Part shown: piece by piece, positions 12,320 through 25,018 of the stretch
How positions within the stretch are numbered: the first letter of the stretch is position 1
Layout of the letters: each line of letters starts with the position of its first letter
Source of the DNA: Ceratothoa steindachneri
Lineage: Eukaryota; Arthropoda; Malacostraca; Isopoda; Cymothoidae
Assembly (NCBI GenBank): GCA_963969495.1
Contig: OZ018330.1
Coordinates: 73,030,171 to 73,094,170 of the forward strand
DNA length: 64,000 bases
Reading direction: 5' to 3'
Position numbers and translations under genes: made by a program
Notes under the pieces: model-generated
The model's input: only the letters and a program-made list of their open reading frames with translations
The model's database searches: none
Told to the model about the DNA's origin: nothing

Positions 12320-13699
12320 CCTCTCTTACCTCAGTCCAACAGAAAGGTTATGGTTCATCTCCCACCCAAAGGCACCTTCTCGTTAAGGATCGTAAGGTCT
12401 ATATGGCGCATACATTCCTTAAAACATATGCTCGGTCTCTTTTAGGGAATGTAAATTAGGGAAGAAGCAAAAATTATATATAAATTCTTTTTACTTTTCA
12501 CAAATTTTGTCATTGGCGGCTGTTTATTTTAGTCACCAAGTTGCCGATTCGTAATATTCGCAACCTCGACGCCTTCGAAGCGTCCTTGTACGGATCGTTC
12601 CTCGCAAATTCCCTGAGGCAAACTTCGGCTCTTTTATGCTCGCTCAGTTGCCTGAGTGCGAGGCGTAGTTACTTGGTCTTCACCGTTTCCTGGTTGGTTA
12701 CAAGTGCATAGCAACCGATTGGACCTTGAGACAAGGTCATGGAATCTGGTCCTTTCCTAGTTTACACCTCTTTTACAGGCGTAAACACATTTTTCTTATT
12801 TTTCCCGTAAGTTACAGTTAACACACGGAAGTCTTTACAGTCAACTGTTCTTTGTCCAGGCTCGGCTACGCTGCGGGATTGTCTGCAGGGTCGAATGTGT
12901 CCCTGTTCCACTTCCATTTTAATCGAAAACGAGAGGAAATCAAATCGCGCCAGCCCTAAATAATGGGACGAGGGGGCGGTATCATAAATCCTCTGGCTAA
13001 AATTCGTATACAGTGTAGACCCTCATTGTACGAACTTTAAGACTTTTTACCGTATTTACTTCTACTTTAAGTGATCGTATTTCCACCCACTGTTTTTAAC
13101 CATAATTGCCATATCGATCGCTCTGGTTACCACCTCACTCCACACAACATGGCAAAACTGCATCTAAGAAGAATGGGGCCCGAAAATAGATGAGAGGTCT
13201 CCTCCAATACTAAGCGAGAACCAGCATGCTGCACCTACCATCTCGACAATTGCGTACCCTCCCGGCCCCATTGCCCGCTGATGGGGTTATACATAAATCA
13301 TCACTTTATTTACAAATTTCCTCTTGCATCAAGACTACTGTCCCATTTCAACGATCAAACATCGGTTGTAGGGGGTGGGGTTGGGGTTGTAATGGTTTGA
13401 ATAGATATAACATTGATTCCGCTTCCCTCTCCGTCGTTTTGTTCTCAATTATTTATTGGAAGTTGATTCCTTGAGTCGAGATTAATATGATTCGTTCTTA
13501 GGGGTTTATTATTCACGATCAGGACCCAGCACATTAATGGAGCTGTATTTCCAAAGCGACTTTTCGTATCCGACCTTCATAAATCGAGTCTTTAAAACTG
13601 TTACAGTTTTAAAGACATAGGCTTGTGTAGATAGGTTTGTGTGAGCTCGCTTGGATGTGGTATTGAAACATCTTGTTGTAGTATAAAATTAAGTCGTGT
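12317..13699. other. No recognised gene
   Basis: Contains a GC-richer stretch (12530-12960) that could be LTR-derived, but no partner copy or terminal dinucleotides were found. No coding motif seen. Confidence 0.35.
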
Positions 13700-15283
13700 A
13701 ACTAGAGCAATGGTTCCCAACCGATTTTGGCTTATGGCCTCCTTAGGAACCTTATTTTTTCCTGTGGCCCATAATCATTATTTTCAGTAGGTAATATGCA
13801 GTTTAACTCTAATTTAAAGGATAAATGATATTAAAACAGCTATTTGTATTCAGGTACAATTATATTTGTCACATATATAGGACTATAAACATAGTAAACA
13901 GTGGTTAACAAAAATGTAATACTCTTTTAAAATAAATAATTAGTCTTACAAAAAATAAAATCCTTTAGCAAAATGAAATAAATATATCATCAACTCTTTA
14001 TTCATTCAATGCGATCCTTGTGCTTCATGCAGTTACACAAGTTTTTCAATATCAGGGTCTATAGTTGTTAGAGACAGACGAAGATCACCTCCTCTTACTA
14101 TTTCTAAGCGGCTGCGAGCTTTTGATAGGAGGCGTGACACTTTACTAAAACCCGACTCAACCAGATAAGAAGTAGGAAAAGCAATAAAATATAATTTTAC
14201 TTCGTCCCAAAGTAAAGGGTATTTCATAGCAATTTCAGACTTGTCCATAAGTTCCTGACACCATGCTTAAATCTAGCCAGAGAAGTTTGATCACTCTGTA
14301 ACTCAATGAGGCTTTCTTGTAATCTGATATCAACATCAGCTGCATTAATTCCAAATGGGTCTACCACCCAACCTGGAATGTCTAGTTGTAGAAGATCTCT
14401 GAACCTAACTTCCATATCACTATGCAATTTCTCCAAATGATCAATGTATATTAAAATATCATCTTTCAACTCACTCTCAATAGTGCTGAGGGTTGGAAAC
14501 TTTATCAACTCTTTTCGCCCCATATTTGTCTTGAACAGTTTAATTTTGCCCATAAATGCACAAATAGACTCTTTGCAAGTTAAAATATTTGCATTTTTAC
14601 CTTGTAGCTGTTTGTTCAATATTGAGCTTTTCAAATATACCTGTAAGGTATAATATGTCACATTTGGCAGCAATGATTCTTACTCCGAGCTGCTTACCAT
14701 CCAGAAATATCATAACACTATCCCAAAGTGCAATGAAGCGATTCAGACAATTGCCCTTAGAAAGACATCGCACCTTGTATGCAAAAGTAGGCGCTCAAAC
14801 CTTTCTTCATTGGTATAACAGAGTTGTAAAATTACTACAACTTCGCCTTATTAGGGTAAACAAATATAGCTACTTACATACTATAACGCCGAACCACTTG
14901 ATAAACAGACTGTAAGGATTTAAAGTTTCACCTGAAGTATTTTCATAAAGCCAACAACGGTGCCAGGCGCATAACGATCAATCGCAAAATAGAGTGCGCC
15001 GCAGAGTATGCTTGTAAGACGCAAAATATTTGTTTATAGATTAATGTAAATCCTATTATGCTAAAAAATATTTAAAAAAGGGAAAATATATGTATTAATA
15101 TTTTTAAAATGTAATTCAACTGCATAAATTAAAATTAGGTACTGCCCTAACTATAATTCAGGTTTCAATAGGTTGAGTCCTGTGGCCCCCTTCATGGATC
15201 TGTAGCCCCTCTAAAGCTTACAATTTTCCTGTGGCCCCCTTCAGATGTGCCATGGCCCCCGGTTGGGAAACCCTGAACTAGAG
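13700..15283 (-). mobile_element. hAT element with exact 8-bp target-site duplication
   Basis: The octamer AACTAGAG flanks both sides (13700-13707 and 15276-15283). The element itself is 13708-15275 (1568 bp). The left end reads CAATGGTTCCCAACCG; the right end on the minus strand reads CAGGGTTTCCCAACCG, 13 of 16 matching. An 8-bp duplication and CAG-type ends are hallmarks of hAT elements. The interior carries the C-terminal half of a hAT transposase on the minus strand. The length is short for an autonomous hAT, so it is probably an internally shortened copy. Confidence 0.95.
14033..14760 (-). pseudogene. hAT transposase pseudogene, C-terminal half
   Basis: On the minus strand, 14224-14673 encodes a segment including FPTLSTIESELKDDILIYID and LDIPGWVVDPFG. 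After a frameshift, 14033-14248 encodes YPLLWDEVKLYFIAFPTSYL and VESGFSKVSRLLSKARSRL, the C-terminal dimerisation region of hAT transposases (SCAND3/ZBED-like subgroup). A further upstream piece with SVMIFLDGKQLGVRIIAAKC is readable near 14660-14730. The BED zinc finger and the first catalytic region are missing or unreadable. Frameshifts make it a pseudogene. Its placement between matching TIRs and TSDs shows it is the element's own transposase. Confidence 0.85.
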
Positions 15284-15654
15284 GAAAAAGAAAAAAAAGT
15301 TTTAGAACGACTTGGCTTTAATTAACAAGATCTCATTCTGTGGACAAAATGGAGGATCAGACTGGCTTCTTTAGAGAATTTTATGTTTTTGTATACATCA
15401 AAGGAAAAAGATGGGCGGGGGAAATAATCTGAGGGGCCATGATAAAGATCGAGACCAAAGATATGTAAGGACATTCAGGAAAGTGTCGAGAAACCTAATT
15501 ACAAGAATGCACTAATATTTTAGTAGTAGTAATCGTACCACTCAGAAGGAATACTAAACTTACATAAACGTGTACGGTTTTCTTCTGCGTGAACATTGTT
15601 AATTCGTGTAGATTATTCGGGCTACTGTATACGGAGGGAAAGGGAATAAAGAGA

Positions 15655-15668
15655 GGGAGAGAAAAAAA

Positions 15669-15702
<34 letters not shown>

Positions 15703-15808
15703 GTAAGAAAGAGAGTGGTTGAGAGAGAAAGAGTAAAAGAGAGAAAGAGTAAGGTAGAGTTTAAGAGAGAGAGAGTGAGAGAGATAGAAAAGGTGGGGGT
15801 GAGAGAAA

Positions 15809-15847
<39 letters not shown>

Positions 15848-15890
15848 CGAGAGAGAGAGAGAGAGAGTAAGAAAGATAGAAAAAAGTGAG
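15655..15890. repeat. Purine-rich (GA)n with internal (GT)n
   Basis: Interrupted GA dinucleotide runs with a pure TG run at about 15811-15843. Confidence 0.95.
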
Positions 15891-15902
15891 GGTGAGAGAG
15901 AG

Positions 15903-16456
15903 TTTTTTTTTAATTTTTTTTTTAAGAGCTCATCTGGCGACTGCCTACTTGGGCATTAGTCACCGTATTAAAACTGGCCTAGTTCTAGGCTACTTTAAAA
16001 TAAAATTGAAGAAACGAAAAAAAACACCCCAAATGGGGGAAAGGAAGCAAGCTCCTGCGTCGGGGGGAGGTCCCCCCGCCGCAGGAGCGTGCAACCTAAA
16101 GGAAAGAAAAAAAACAAATGCAAAAAACAAAACAAAACAAAAAAAACTCTGCTCAAATAATAGGGAGAAGGCCGGCCTCCCCCCCAAAAGTCAACAAGTC
16201 CACCAGTCGATGTGCACGCACTCGTCCCGAGTACAAGGGACAGGCGGTAGCGACCCCGCCCATCCCGGTACCGGGACAGGTGTCGTGCGCGAAGATCACC
16301 CAGACTGGGACATTCGACAAGAATGTGCCGAACAGTCTGGGGGACGACGCAGTCGTTGGAATAGGGCGCAGGCGAGCGCTCCATCAAATAGCGATGTGTC
16401 ACACGAGTGTGTCCGATTCGGAGACGACATAAAGCAACCTGAAGCCGCCGCGGCAT
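15903..16456 (-). pseudogene. 3' end of a non-LTR retrotransposon with C-terminal zinc motif
   Basis: Minus-strand 15995-16456 begins MPRRLQVALCRLRIGHTRVT, then THRYLMERSPAPYSNDC and VRHILVECPSL. The pattern HT.LTH.YLM ... P.C..C ... HIL.ECP is the C-terminal CCHC region of jockey/I-group LINE ORF2 proteins; the first Cys is replaced by Ser (PYSNDC). Downstream on the minus strand is a 3' UTR containing TGGGCAT-type words and CAGTCGCCAGATGAGCTC, and then an A-rich tail (T-run at 15903-15925 on the plus strand). The insertion is 5'-truncated, with a GA tract at its upstream edge. A second copy of the same 3' UTR tail is at 41184-41245. Confidence 0.75.
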
Positions 16457-16467
16457 TGGAGGATAGG

Positions 16468-16472
<5 letters not shown>

Positions 16473-16525
<53 letters not shown>
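16473..16525. repeat. (GA)n microsatellite
   Basis: About 52 bp of GA immediately upstream, on the minus strand, of the LINE C-terminal fragment. Confidence 0.97.
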
Positions 16526-16529
<4 letters not shown>

Positions 16530-19208
16530 AACTACAGAACTACAGAAACAAAGACCTGCAAAGGAGCCTAGGATCCTCTTAAGGCCAGCCCATTTACCAC
16601 AGGCGATGTTAACCTACCACTTAATAGTTCGGGTAAGATGACGCATTTATTGTAACATTTCTTTTTCCTTTCCTTTTATTCAGTATGCACGGTACACACT
16701 TATCTACATGTGTACCTTTGAGACATGCAGGTTTCGTTCGGCTACACAGACAAGCGCGCACTTATCCGGAGGAGCTGCATGTCCTCTTGGCCTGAGTGCA
16801 AATCAGGGAGGCCCTGTGTCACTGAGTTGTCTCGAACTCTGTGATGGGGACTGGGAAAGTTGTTGGTGAGCTTTCCCCTCGCCCTCACTCGGCACTAATT
16901 TACCTTTTTTAGTATTATTATTATTTTTTTTTGGCTTTGGGAAGTCCATCGAGGTCGATGATGACGGATGCCCCCATATTGAGGGCATCAAACCTGCACT
17001 AGGTTTAAACAGGTAGGAATGTGGGCTGTCTTCTTACACGTATCTTGACCAATGGAAGAAGGACCCTGGTAGTAGGAGAGGATCGAGACGACCAGGCTTC
17101 AAGGAGCTGCCCAGTACACCGGTCTGTTGGTACTCGCCTACAGGCACTCCCGATCCTGGTTTGTGATCGAGGTATCCTTCATCGAGCCTTTTCCTAAAAA
17201 GGCAGAACCCACAAGGCAGTGGTTGGTAGTCGCCAGGGCGTGTCCACACACCGGTGAGCCTGCACGCCGTACCTCTGGGGCTCACTTCTGCTCCGAAATC
17301 CCCTGATGAGTGAACATCGGTAGTTGTTTTTCTCGATGAAGCTGCAGTTGTATTTCTTGAATTGGCTCGTGAAACGAAACAGGAGGGACTAAGTCGGATT
17401 TAGGTTTTTGTATGAGATTTTCTTGGGAGTTTGGGAGACTTTTAACTTTGCCGTTTAGTTGACTTTGGTATTTTATATTTGCTGGTATTTCGTATCAGAA
17501 TTTTTGACGGTTTTTTTTTATTATTTTAATTATTATTATCATTCTTATTATTATTGTTTAGTATGATTTTTATACTATTTTTATTAGTATTTATTATGAT
17601 ATATTATTACTATTATTTATTATTATTATTGTTATTATTATAAAGTAATATTAATTTTATTTTTATTTATTATGATTAGTATAAATTATTATTAGTATAA
17701 GTTATTAATAATAATTATTGTTATTTAATATTATTTATTATATGTATTATTTATTATTATCATAAGGCTATCCACTCAGCCTTTTCTTCCTACACTTTGT
17801 ACCGAGAGGAATGTTTCCATCTGTACAGTGTTCGGTCTGGTAGCCATGATGCTTTTCTTGCATACCCTCCTATCCACAGAGGTTCTGGTTGCCCCGTTCA
17901 CATTCATCCTCTTATGAGCCTCAGTCGAGTGACAGTGTATACCGCGACGTCCCTACCTGCTGCTAGAGCCGAAAGCCCGCTGACTAGTCCAAGTATTAGG
18001 TACGGGGTGTGCTGGACCGTCAACTCTGAACACCTTCCTCCAGTACACATAAGATGGCTACGTCGGCACCATCCTTTATGGTTAAAGCTCAGGCACATTT
18101 TCGCCTGAATTGCGGGACGGGTTGGCAAAGTCCATCAACGCCGGACCGAGACCGATTATGTGCAAATGATCACATTCTGAAATTTCTTAATCTATGGAGA
18201 ATATCCTATTAACCTCTAAATCATTGGGTAGTCATAGTATCTACTTTCCACGAGGCTCTATTTTTATTCTGATCATGGTGACAACTAAAATAGTCGGGAA
18301 GAGCATGTAAATCCGCCTACGAGCGCGGCCACATCCTCCTTAGGTGTCGGGAAGGATGAAGAAAATCGAGATACCCCTTTGACTTGTTTTGGGGCTCCCC
18401 TCTAACCATCGTCATGCGCTTACTCTTGTCCATCTTTTGAGCGGCTCTAGGGCAGCTCCACCTTTGAAAAGAGATAGCATCCCTGTTCTTTTTCAGGGGC
18501 CCCTCCAATCCTCTTCTACCGTTCTAACAAAGAGGATGCTTACTACTCTCCTAGGTCTACGGATGCGGGGGTTTCCTTCTCACACCCTTCGGTGGAGTCG
18601 CCCATAAACAACTCAATCTTTCAACCAGGTGCATTACCCCGATTCTATCGCAGGCGGCTGGCAAAAGAGTAGGCAGGCGGACCAATATCGACAGCTTCCG
18701 GTGGGAGCGACTCTATAGTGTTAATCCCCTTTGGGGGCACGGGAAGCGGAGCGCGTCGGGCCGTACCCCTTTCAATCTTGCAATTATGTTTCTTGATATT
18801 GCAGGGGGCGGCGTGAGTGCCCCCATCTCTATCCCGATCGAGTTTCGTTCGCCGGCAAGAGACTTGACACCAACACAAGATACCTCGAACAGGAGCCGTG
18901 ATGCCTTGGTGGGGATGGCCATATAGAGGCCCCCATTGAGACAGACTTGCACTCCGAGTCTATACACACACAAACAGACGCACACACATACACGACCATA
19001 TACGCAAATAAACATTTTTATTGGAGCCAGTCTCACCTCCCCAATCTATGCCGTAATTGGTTTTACGTCAACATTTCCCCGTTCCCCTCAAAAAACACAA
19101 CCGAATCTCTGTTTGACTAGGTCAGTGACCTTTTTCGATCAATGGTTAGGTTAGGGTGTTTTTGACGCGGATTGAATATTCATAAATGAGATATGTCTAG
19201 ACTGTTTT
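16530..19208. other. Unassigned accessory DNA, no firm gene
   Basis: The GC content is higher than in the neighbours. A minus-strand frame at 17034-17285 (83 codons, MSPRGTACRLTGVWTRPGDY...) is unusually free of low complexity, but I do not recognise a family. A TTA/ATT-rich stretch fills 17510-17765. An ACACAC-rich segment at 18935-19005 resembles one at 28045-28110, suggesting a shared repeat. Confidence 0.35.
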
Positions 19209-19470
19209 CTACAACAAAGGGCTTGTTCATTCCACATTAGTAGCTATCGGAAGAATAATCAAAGATTATAATTTCTAGACCGAATTAAAGAGGTCTGGCA
19301 TCTACACATTTTTTTCCAGTGAAAATAGATGAAAATAGTTAGAAGTGGTTAATGAGCCAAGAAAAAGGATTATTTTATCAAGGAAGAGTAAATATTTTTT
19401 CTTTCTTTATCTATTCTACCATTTTAGTGACCATACTGATTTTCTGGTTTAACTGAAAAATGAAAAGGCT
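19209..19470 (+). repeat. Left inverted end of the Polinton remnant
   Basis: Includes CATTCCACATTAGTAGCTAT and CATTTTAGTGACCATACTGA, both found inverted near 28690 and 28520 with one or two changes each. Distances between shared words are conserved to within about 20 bp. Confidence 0.82.
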
Positions 19471-19600
19471 GAATCATTTTTTTCCCCTCATTTCTCGAGG
19501 TATAAAAACACAGGTAACCTTCCCCATTTGCCATAGAAATTTGTAGCTTGCTGGGAAGAAGACTTTTTCCCTCATTGTTCAGTTAATATAACTTGAAGTT

Positions 19601-19756
<156 letters not shown>

Positions 19757-20234
19757 AATATGAAGCTATTAACAGAGGATGAATGGAGCTCGTGTGGCGA
19801 GATGAGTGATATTCTCGGACATATCACCGTTTCTCACTTTATAGCTTAGTTTACAGAGTAAGTAATTTCCATTTTATGTATCTTGTTTTTTTTTAAGTCA
19901 AGGTTATTATAATGATTTATTTTGCCTTTAAATTCAAATATGCATACATTTCTACAGATTAATAAATCTAAAAAAACAAAAATTAATCTGAATTATTTTA
20001 TTTATATCAATTATTTAAGTGATACTAACCAGATTACAAAATGGCATATGATATATACAATTTAGTAGATAGACTACATAATTACACATTTCCAACTAAC
20101 AATTAATATTTATTGACTGTATAAAATCAATTTTCCTCAAAATCTACAGGTCTTCCTTACTACGATCTCTTCGTTTCTTTGATCCTTATAAGAATCAAGT
20201 TGTTCTATAAAACCTTGATATGATTTTCCGATTG

Positions 20235-20429
20235 TCATCTGATGAATGAAGTAGGCACAAAACAAGGCGCGAGGTTCTGGAACCCTAGACATAGGCTATC
20301 AAAATAGGATATAAATTTTTTGTCTACAAACATAGCTACCCAATGTGACGCAAGTCGATGGCTGTTGTCCAGGTTAATCATATAAGCTGCTGGCAGTATT
20401 AAAGGCAGACATGGATGAATGTCTCGCAA
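20235..20429 (-). pseudogene. Polinton adenovirus-type cysteine protease fragment (PRO)
   Basis: A 64-codon minus-strand frame reads MINLDNSHRLASHWVAMFVD and then KKFISYFDSLCLGFQN. The pattern N.D.....HW.A.......YFDS is that of adenain-like (C48-type) proteases of Polintons: the His of SHWVAMF and the Asp of YFDS correspond to catalytic or neighbouring residues. The catalytic Cys region that should follow is not readable before the stop. The family matures capsid proteins in adenoviruses. An inverted partial copy lies at 28160-28405. Pseudogene by truncation. Confidence 0.72.
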
Positions 20430-21059
20430 AACATCAATGAAAAACTCGTTTCGTAGTTTTATTTCGATACAATAGTTCTTCTATTTTTATTGCATTCATT
20501 TATATTAATAATAAACCAGAACGTCCCTAGACTTATCTATCTCAATAACAGACAAAATCTCTGCATATATGACAAGGGAGATCGCATTTATTAATGGAAA
20601 TCTAAACCTCAAACCTTATTGATTATAAGGTGCCCTGTTGTATAAGATTGGAGCATTCGCCAAGAGAAGTAGTACTCTTGTCCTGATTTAGAAATAATCA
20701 ACCTATTTTCCATCTCCAGATCAATAGATGCTGAAAGACGAACTTTTTTCAGGTAAAGGAAACTCTCTAATAATTCCCATTTTACCTTCTAAACCGGCCT
20801 GGCTTTTAAATAGTCTAAATGAATGTGGTGGCCGAGATAACGTTATCTTTATTGAGACTCTATGTTGCGAGAAGAAATCGGCGTGTAGCTTTCCATATAC
20901 ATACATGAATTAGTTTTTTCGATTTGCAGGAGGAGTAAACACCATTGTGTTTCTAGATTATCTAAAAAAGAGAGAAACGATAATGTATATAGTTATCTGT
21001 AAGAAGTTGCCTCATTCATTATACAAAAGGAAAGCATGAATGAAGGAAGTATGAAAAAT
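20430..21059. other. Interior of Polinton remnant, unassigned
   Basis: AT-rich, with a 61-codon plus-strand frame at 20728-20913 that I do not recognise. Confidence 0.4.
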
Positions 21060-21420
21060 TGGTTTGTCTCCGCATGTACTTCATCCATCAGTGGGCCTAT
21101 GTCTAGCGTAAAAGCCGCACTTCCTCTTTCATATACCGTAATAGAGATAATATGTTTACTCAACGCGTTGAAGAATCATCTGGTGTTACACTGTATGGCA
21201 GAAAGACTATGAAGAATTTAAAAATGAAGTACTGTTTCACGAATGTGTGTATGATGTGTCATCTTTGGATAGAAGAAGTCATTCACTCCTTATTTTAGAT
21301 GACTTAAATGCAGAAGATAGTTACAAATATATCAGAGATATTCACAGTGTCCTCCCACCATAAGAATATCTCCATATTCCTAGCGGCACCAAATCTAGTC
21401 TTATTTAACCTTTAAACGGT
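21060..21420 (+). pseudogene. Polinton packaging ATPase (A32-like) fragment
   Basis: Plus-strand reading across at least two frames shows an eroded P-loop (SISGPMSSVKAAL near 21090), a middle segment with HECVYDVSSLDRRSHS, a clear Walker B block SLLILDDLNAEDSYKYIRDI (about 21270-21330), and then, one frame over, HHKNISIFLAAPNLVLFNL. Hydrophobic-LDDL followed by HH-KNIS and a conserved N is the FtsK/HerA-type packaging ATPase pattern of Polintons and related viruses. The family pumps DNA into capsids. The canonical GKT/GKS of the P-loop is lost here. Non-functional; the fragment covers perhaps half the usual length. Confidence 0.7.
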
Positions 21421-24400
21421 CTCTGAAAATATTTCACATCCAGTACACCTGGGTCTCTCAAACCTACCTCTAAAAAAATTTGTTAAAAAAATGTTAAAGT
21501 AAAGACTGATGTCATGGTTTTATATAATAATTTCTGCATTTCTTAATAAAGTTTGATTAAAAGAATAAAATCCTGTGATTTTTAAAAAAATTTAAGAAAC
21601 AATTGTGAAAATTAGGTAATGTTTATTTAAATTAAAAAAGAAATACTAGGTCCAGGAGACCCAGGTATACCTGTTAAGGTTAACCAGAGGAGAGACATCT
21701 CCCAGATAAATATATTTGCTGGACAAATAATGCCTGGGGAACGGAACAGCTTCATGAAGATATACTCGTATAAAGAAGCAGTCTCAAAATCCCATGTTTA
21801 TTTGCTTTGCGACTTCAGTCCGAGAAACACTACGATTTACCTTACCTACCGGAATATTTCCAAAAGAAATGGAAAGTGTATATCTTTTAGAATGAGACAT
21901 AGAATGAAAAGATACGCGTATCTATTCCATAGGTTCCCCACCCTCTCTCTATAAAGATGAAAATTGAATCATAGTAAGCATGGATAGTGATTTTGTTAAA
22001 TGTATATATGGAATGTGTCTTAATCTAATAAAAAGTAATGTTCTGATGACACATCTCAAGAACAAAAAATATCACAAGTCAAACAGTTGATACGTATGTT
22101 AGCTTCGAAGCCAGCTCATATACGTCTAAAGAAAAGACTAATATATCAACGTGGAGGATCGTTTCTACTAATCTTATTCTCTGTTTTAACACCTATCGTC
22201 TCAAACCTTCTAAGATAAAAAATATTGTTTATCCTGAAAAAAAGAGAGAAGTACCCTCAAACTTAATCTCATCACAAAAAAAGAGAGTTGACTACTATAC
22301 TAAATAATTCACACATTCCACCAGGTAGACGTATTATACTTTACCAGAACATTATTTGAAATAATAGATTAAGTTTGTGAGCACATCTACAGTTAAAGTT
22401 AATGAAAGTGACAATGATCAAATAAACGGTTATACTGGGAACAATGGAGCCTAGTGTTCGTGTAAGAGGTAGATTAATTTATCAGAAACTAAAAAATACA
22501 CAAGGATTCAGTAAGGGTAAGGATAGAGTGACTTCCACAATCTAACATTATCGACCTACTCAATGATTTATCTAGAACGTGGAAAAGATCTCCACCCACT
22601 TTCTGGGAGGAAGTAGGAGTAAAAATAATATCTTCTACTTTCCATAAATCTATCATAAAACCTGTCAACGTCAGAAAGAGTTAGAAAATATTACTCACAC
22701 ATCAACTTCCTCTACTTCATACTCAGTGGTTCGCGTAAACACACGTCGTACTTCTCTTTATCGCTAACAGCAAAAACTAAGGAAGTGGTTGAATAATTAA
22801 TCATTTTCACCGATGAAAAATACAACTAGAAAGACCACTTACAGATTTTTAAAGACCTAAGTGGCCACTCCGCTATGTGCTAATACGAGCCAATACATCT
22901 ATATTCAAACCGCGTCAAAGAAACTCTATCCTTTTGGACTTTATCTCACTAGCTGTGCAGATTAACTCGAATACTCACGCGTAAGAAGCTCTGGGAGGGC
23001 TAACAGCCCTGAAGGGCCCATTATAAATACCTATTATTATTATTATTCATGCTGAAGCAAATTATACAACAAGAATATAAAAGTAATATATTCGACCTTT
23101 TGAAGATTACTAGAACAAAATCCGTTTATGTTAGAGTGATCTTTGAAAATACCTACGGAAGCTTTCGCTCTAACGATAAACTATTCCTTAGTGAGGATGA
23201 GTTTTGACTTGTATTTGGGGCATTACACAGGTAAAAGCAGGAAAATTTCCCCTATGTAGATCGACTGGTGAAGAACTACGGGGCAAAACAATTAAAGTGT
23301 GCGGTGAGGGTAAAACTTAACAGTCTATTTCCAAGTAGACATTTCGGTATTTACTGGAAAAAGGTTCAAAATTCATTCCTATACTATTTAAAAACACGTT
23401 GTACAATGAGTATGAAGTCAAAACTTTTCTAAAACTTGAAGATAAAGTGTTTACAAAAAGCGGTTGATTCTTGTTAACAATCTTGCAACGATGGACTTGA
23501 TGAATATCGAAAACCTCATCCTACCATCAAGGAAGCTGAGTATATAAAAAATGTATAGTTGAAAGAGTTCCATTGTTTTCTCAACAAGAGAGGGAGCACT
23601 ATCGAACTTGTGAAAGAATTTGTCCTCGGGGATTTGTAAAACTACGTCACCATTACGTGTAAAGAAAATTTAATAAAATATCTATCTATCAATCAGTGTC
23701 TCCATGGAAGTCTAGAGGATGGAGTATCACCAGTCTGTGTTATCAAGACTTACAAGAGGAAAATTTATGTTCACCCCAATAAAAATAATTTTTTATTAGA
23801 GCATAATTCCTTAACAAATATGTTTATTCAAATTCTATATCATATGAAAAACCCCTTTTGATATTCATTTATAAAACTATAAAGCTGGATTAAAAATAAA
23901 CATTGATAATTTTTAGACGTTACATAGCGAATACCATTTTCTTGAGCCGATTAACCCAACTCTTTTGATTGAGAGAATCAGTAAATGTGTACAAAGTAAT
24001 AAGATTGTGGGCATCCATAAAATTCTAATTGAAATTGTGTATTTTAGCCTCGATGTAAAATATAAATGGATTTTAACATATGATGTCTTTTATTGAATAG
24101 TTATATAAGAGTGTAAACGTATCAGATATTCATTTAAAAATGAACCACCGATTGTTACACTTATATACATAAAATTGGATTTTAACATGAGATGTCTTTG
24201 ATTGAATAGTTATATGAATGTATACGTATCAGATATTCAGGTAAAAATGAACCGCGATTGTTACGCTTATATACATCCCCGAGTCTGCCAGCATATTTTA
24301 GTGGGGGTAAATTGGCTATTTCAATCTGTAAAAATATAGCTAAAGTATCTTATATGGAAAGCTTTCTCTCACTTTTGGATAGTTATACTCTACACAAACC

Positions 24401-24430
24401 CGTGGGAAAAAGATTCAAGAGAAAACATGT
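21421..24430. other. Polinton interior, heavily eroded
   Basis: About 3 kb where a protein-primed family B DNA polymerase would be expected. I looked for its DTDS-type and YG-type motifs and did not find convincing ones. A 74-codon plus frame (21730-21954) and segments near 23270-23420 look protein-like but are unassigned. Around 24057-24280 an imperfect ~125-bp direct repeat occurs, with words ATGATGTCTTT / GAGATGTCTTTGATTGAATAG. Confidence 0.45.
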
Positions 24431-24800
24431 ATAATGCACAAGGTTCACATGAGATTTGGCAGATAGATCTCACTGTAATGCACAAATTTCAATGTTTTAA
24501 TTATGGTGTACGCTATATACTCTGTAATTGACGTATATTCTAGATGTCCCTGGTTAATTCCTTTAAAGGAAAAGACGGATCAGGTAGTAACAAATGCTAT
24601 ACGATATCCTATGGAGGAAACCAGATGGATTACAGGTTAAATAATATGTTTTGATGATGAAAGAGAGCTTAAAAGAAAGAAGATGCAATGCCTATTGAGC
24701 AAATATAATATCGGCGTATATCATGTTCACTCACTAAACAAAGCTAGTTTTGTATAGCGTTTACAAAGAATAAGAAAGACTTTTCAGATATTATACCTTT
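24431..24800 (+). pseudogene. Polinton retroviral-type integrase fragment (INT)
   Basis: Plus-strand fragments in two frames: GSHEIWQIDLTVMHKFQ (first catalytic Asp in QIDLT), then YSVIDVYSRCPWLIPLKEKT followed by DQVVTNAI, then, after a stop, ELKRKKMQCLLSKYNIGVYH. The order D...VIDVYSR.PW..PLK.KT is characteristic of the integrase core of Polintons and c-integrases. The second Asp and Glu cannot be placed with confidence because of a stop near 24638. Several frameshifts; non-functional. Lies upstream of the capsid genes on the same strand. Confidence 0.75.
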
Positions 24801-25018
24801 AATAATACATGGAAATGCATCGAAGTGCCCTTCCTTCCTCATCATCCCTGTATGTTTACCCTCAAAATACCATGTCTGACTATAGAGGTGAATTGCACAA
24901 ATCCATTATAACAGACCAGAGTCAGTATGAAGTAGGGCTTTGAGAGATTCAATTTACAGGGAATATCTATAATATTTCTAAACCTACGAGTATATATGCA
25001 TTCGCAGACTATTGGAAA

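Noticed and set aside
21421..24430. Family B DNA polymerase of the Polinton
   Set aside because: Expected here, but I could not find DTDS- or KxxxNSxYG-type motifs in any frame, so I did not annotate it.
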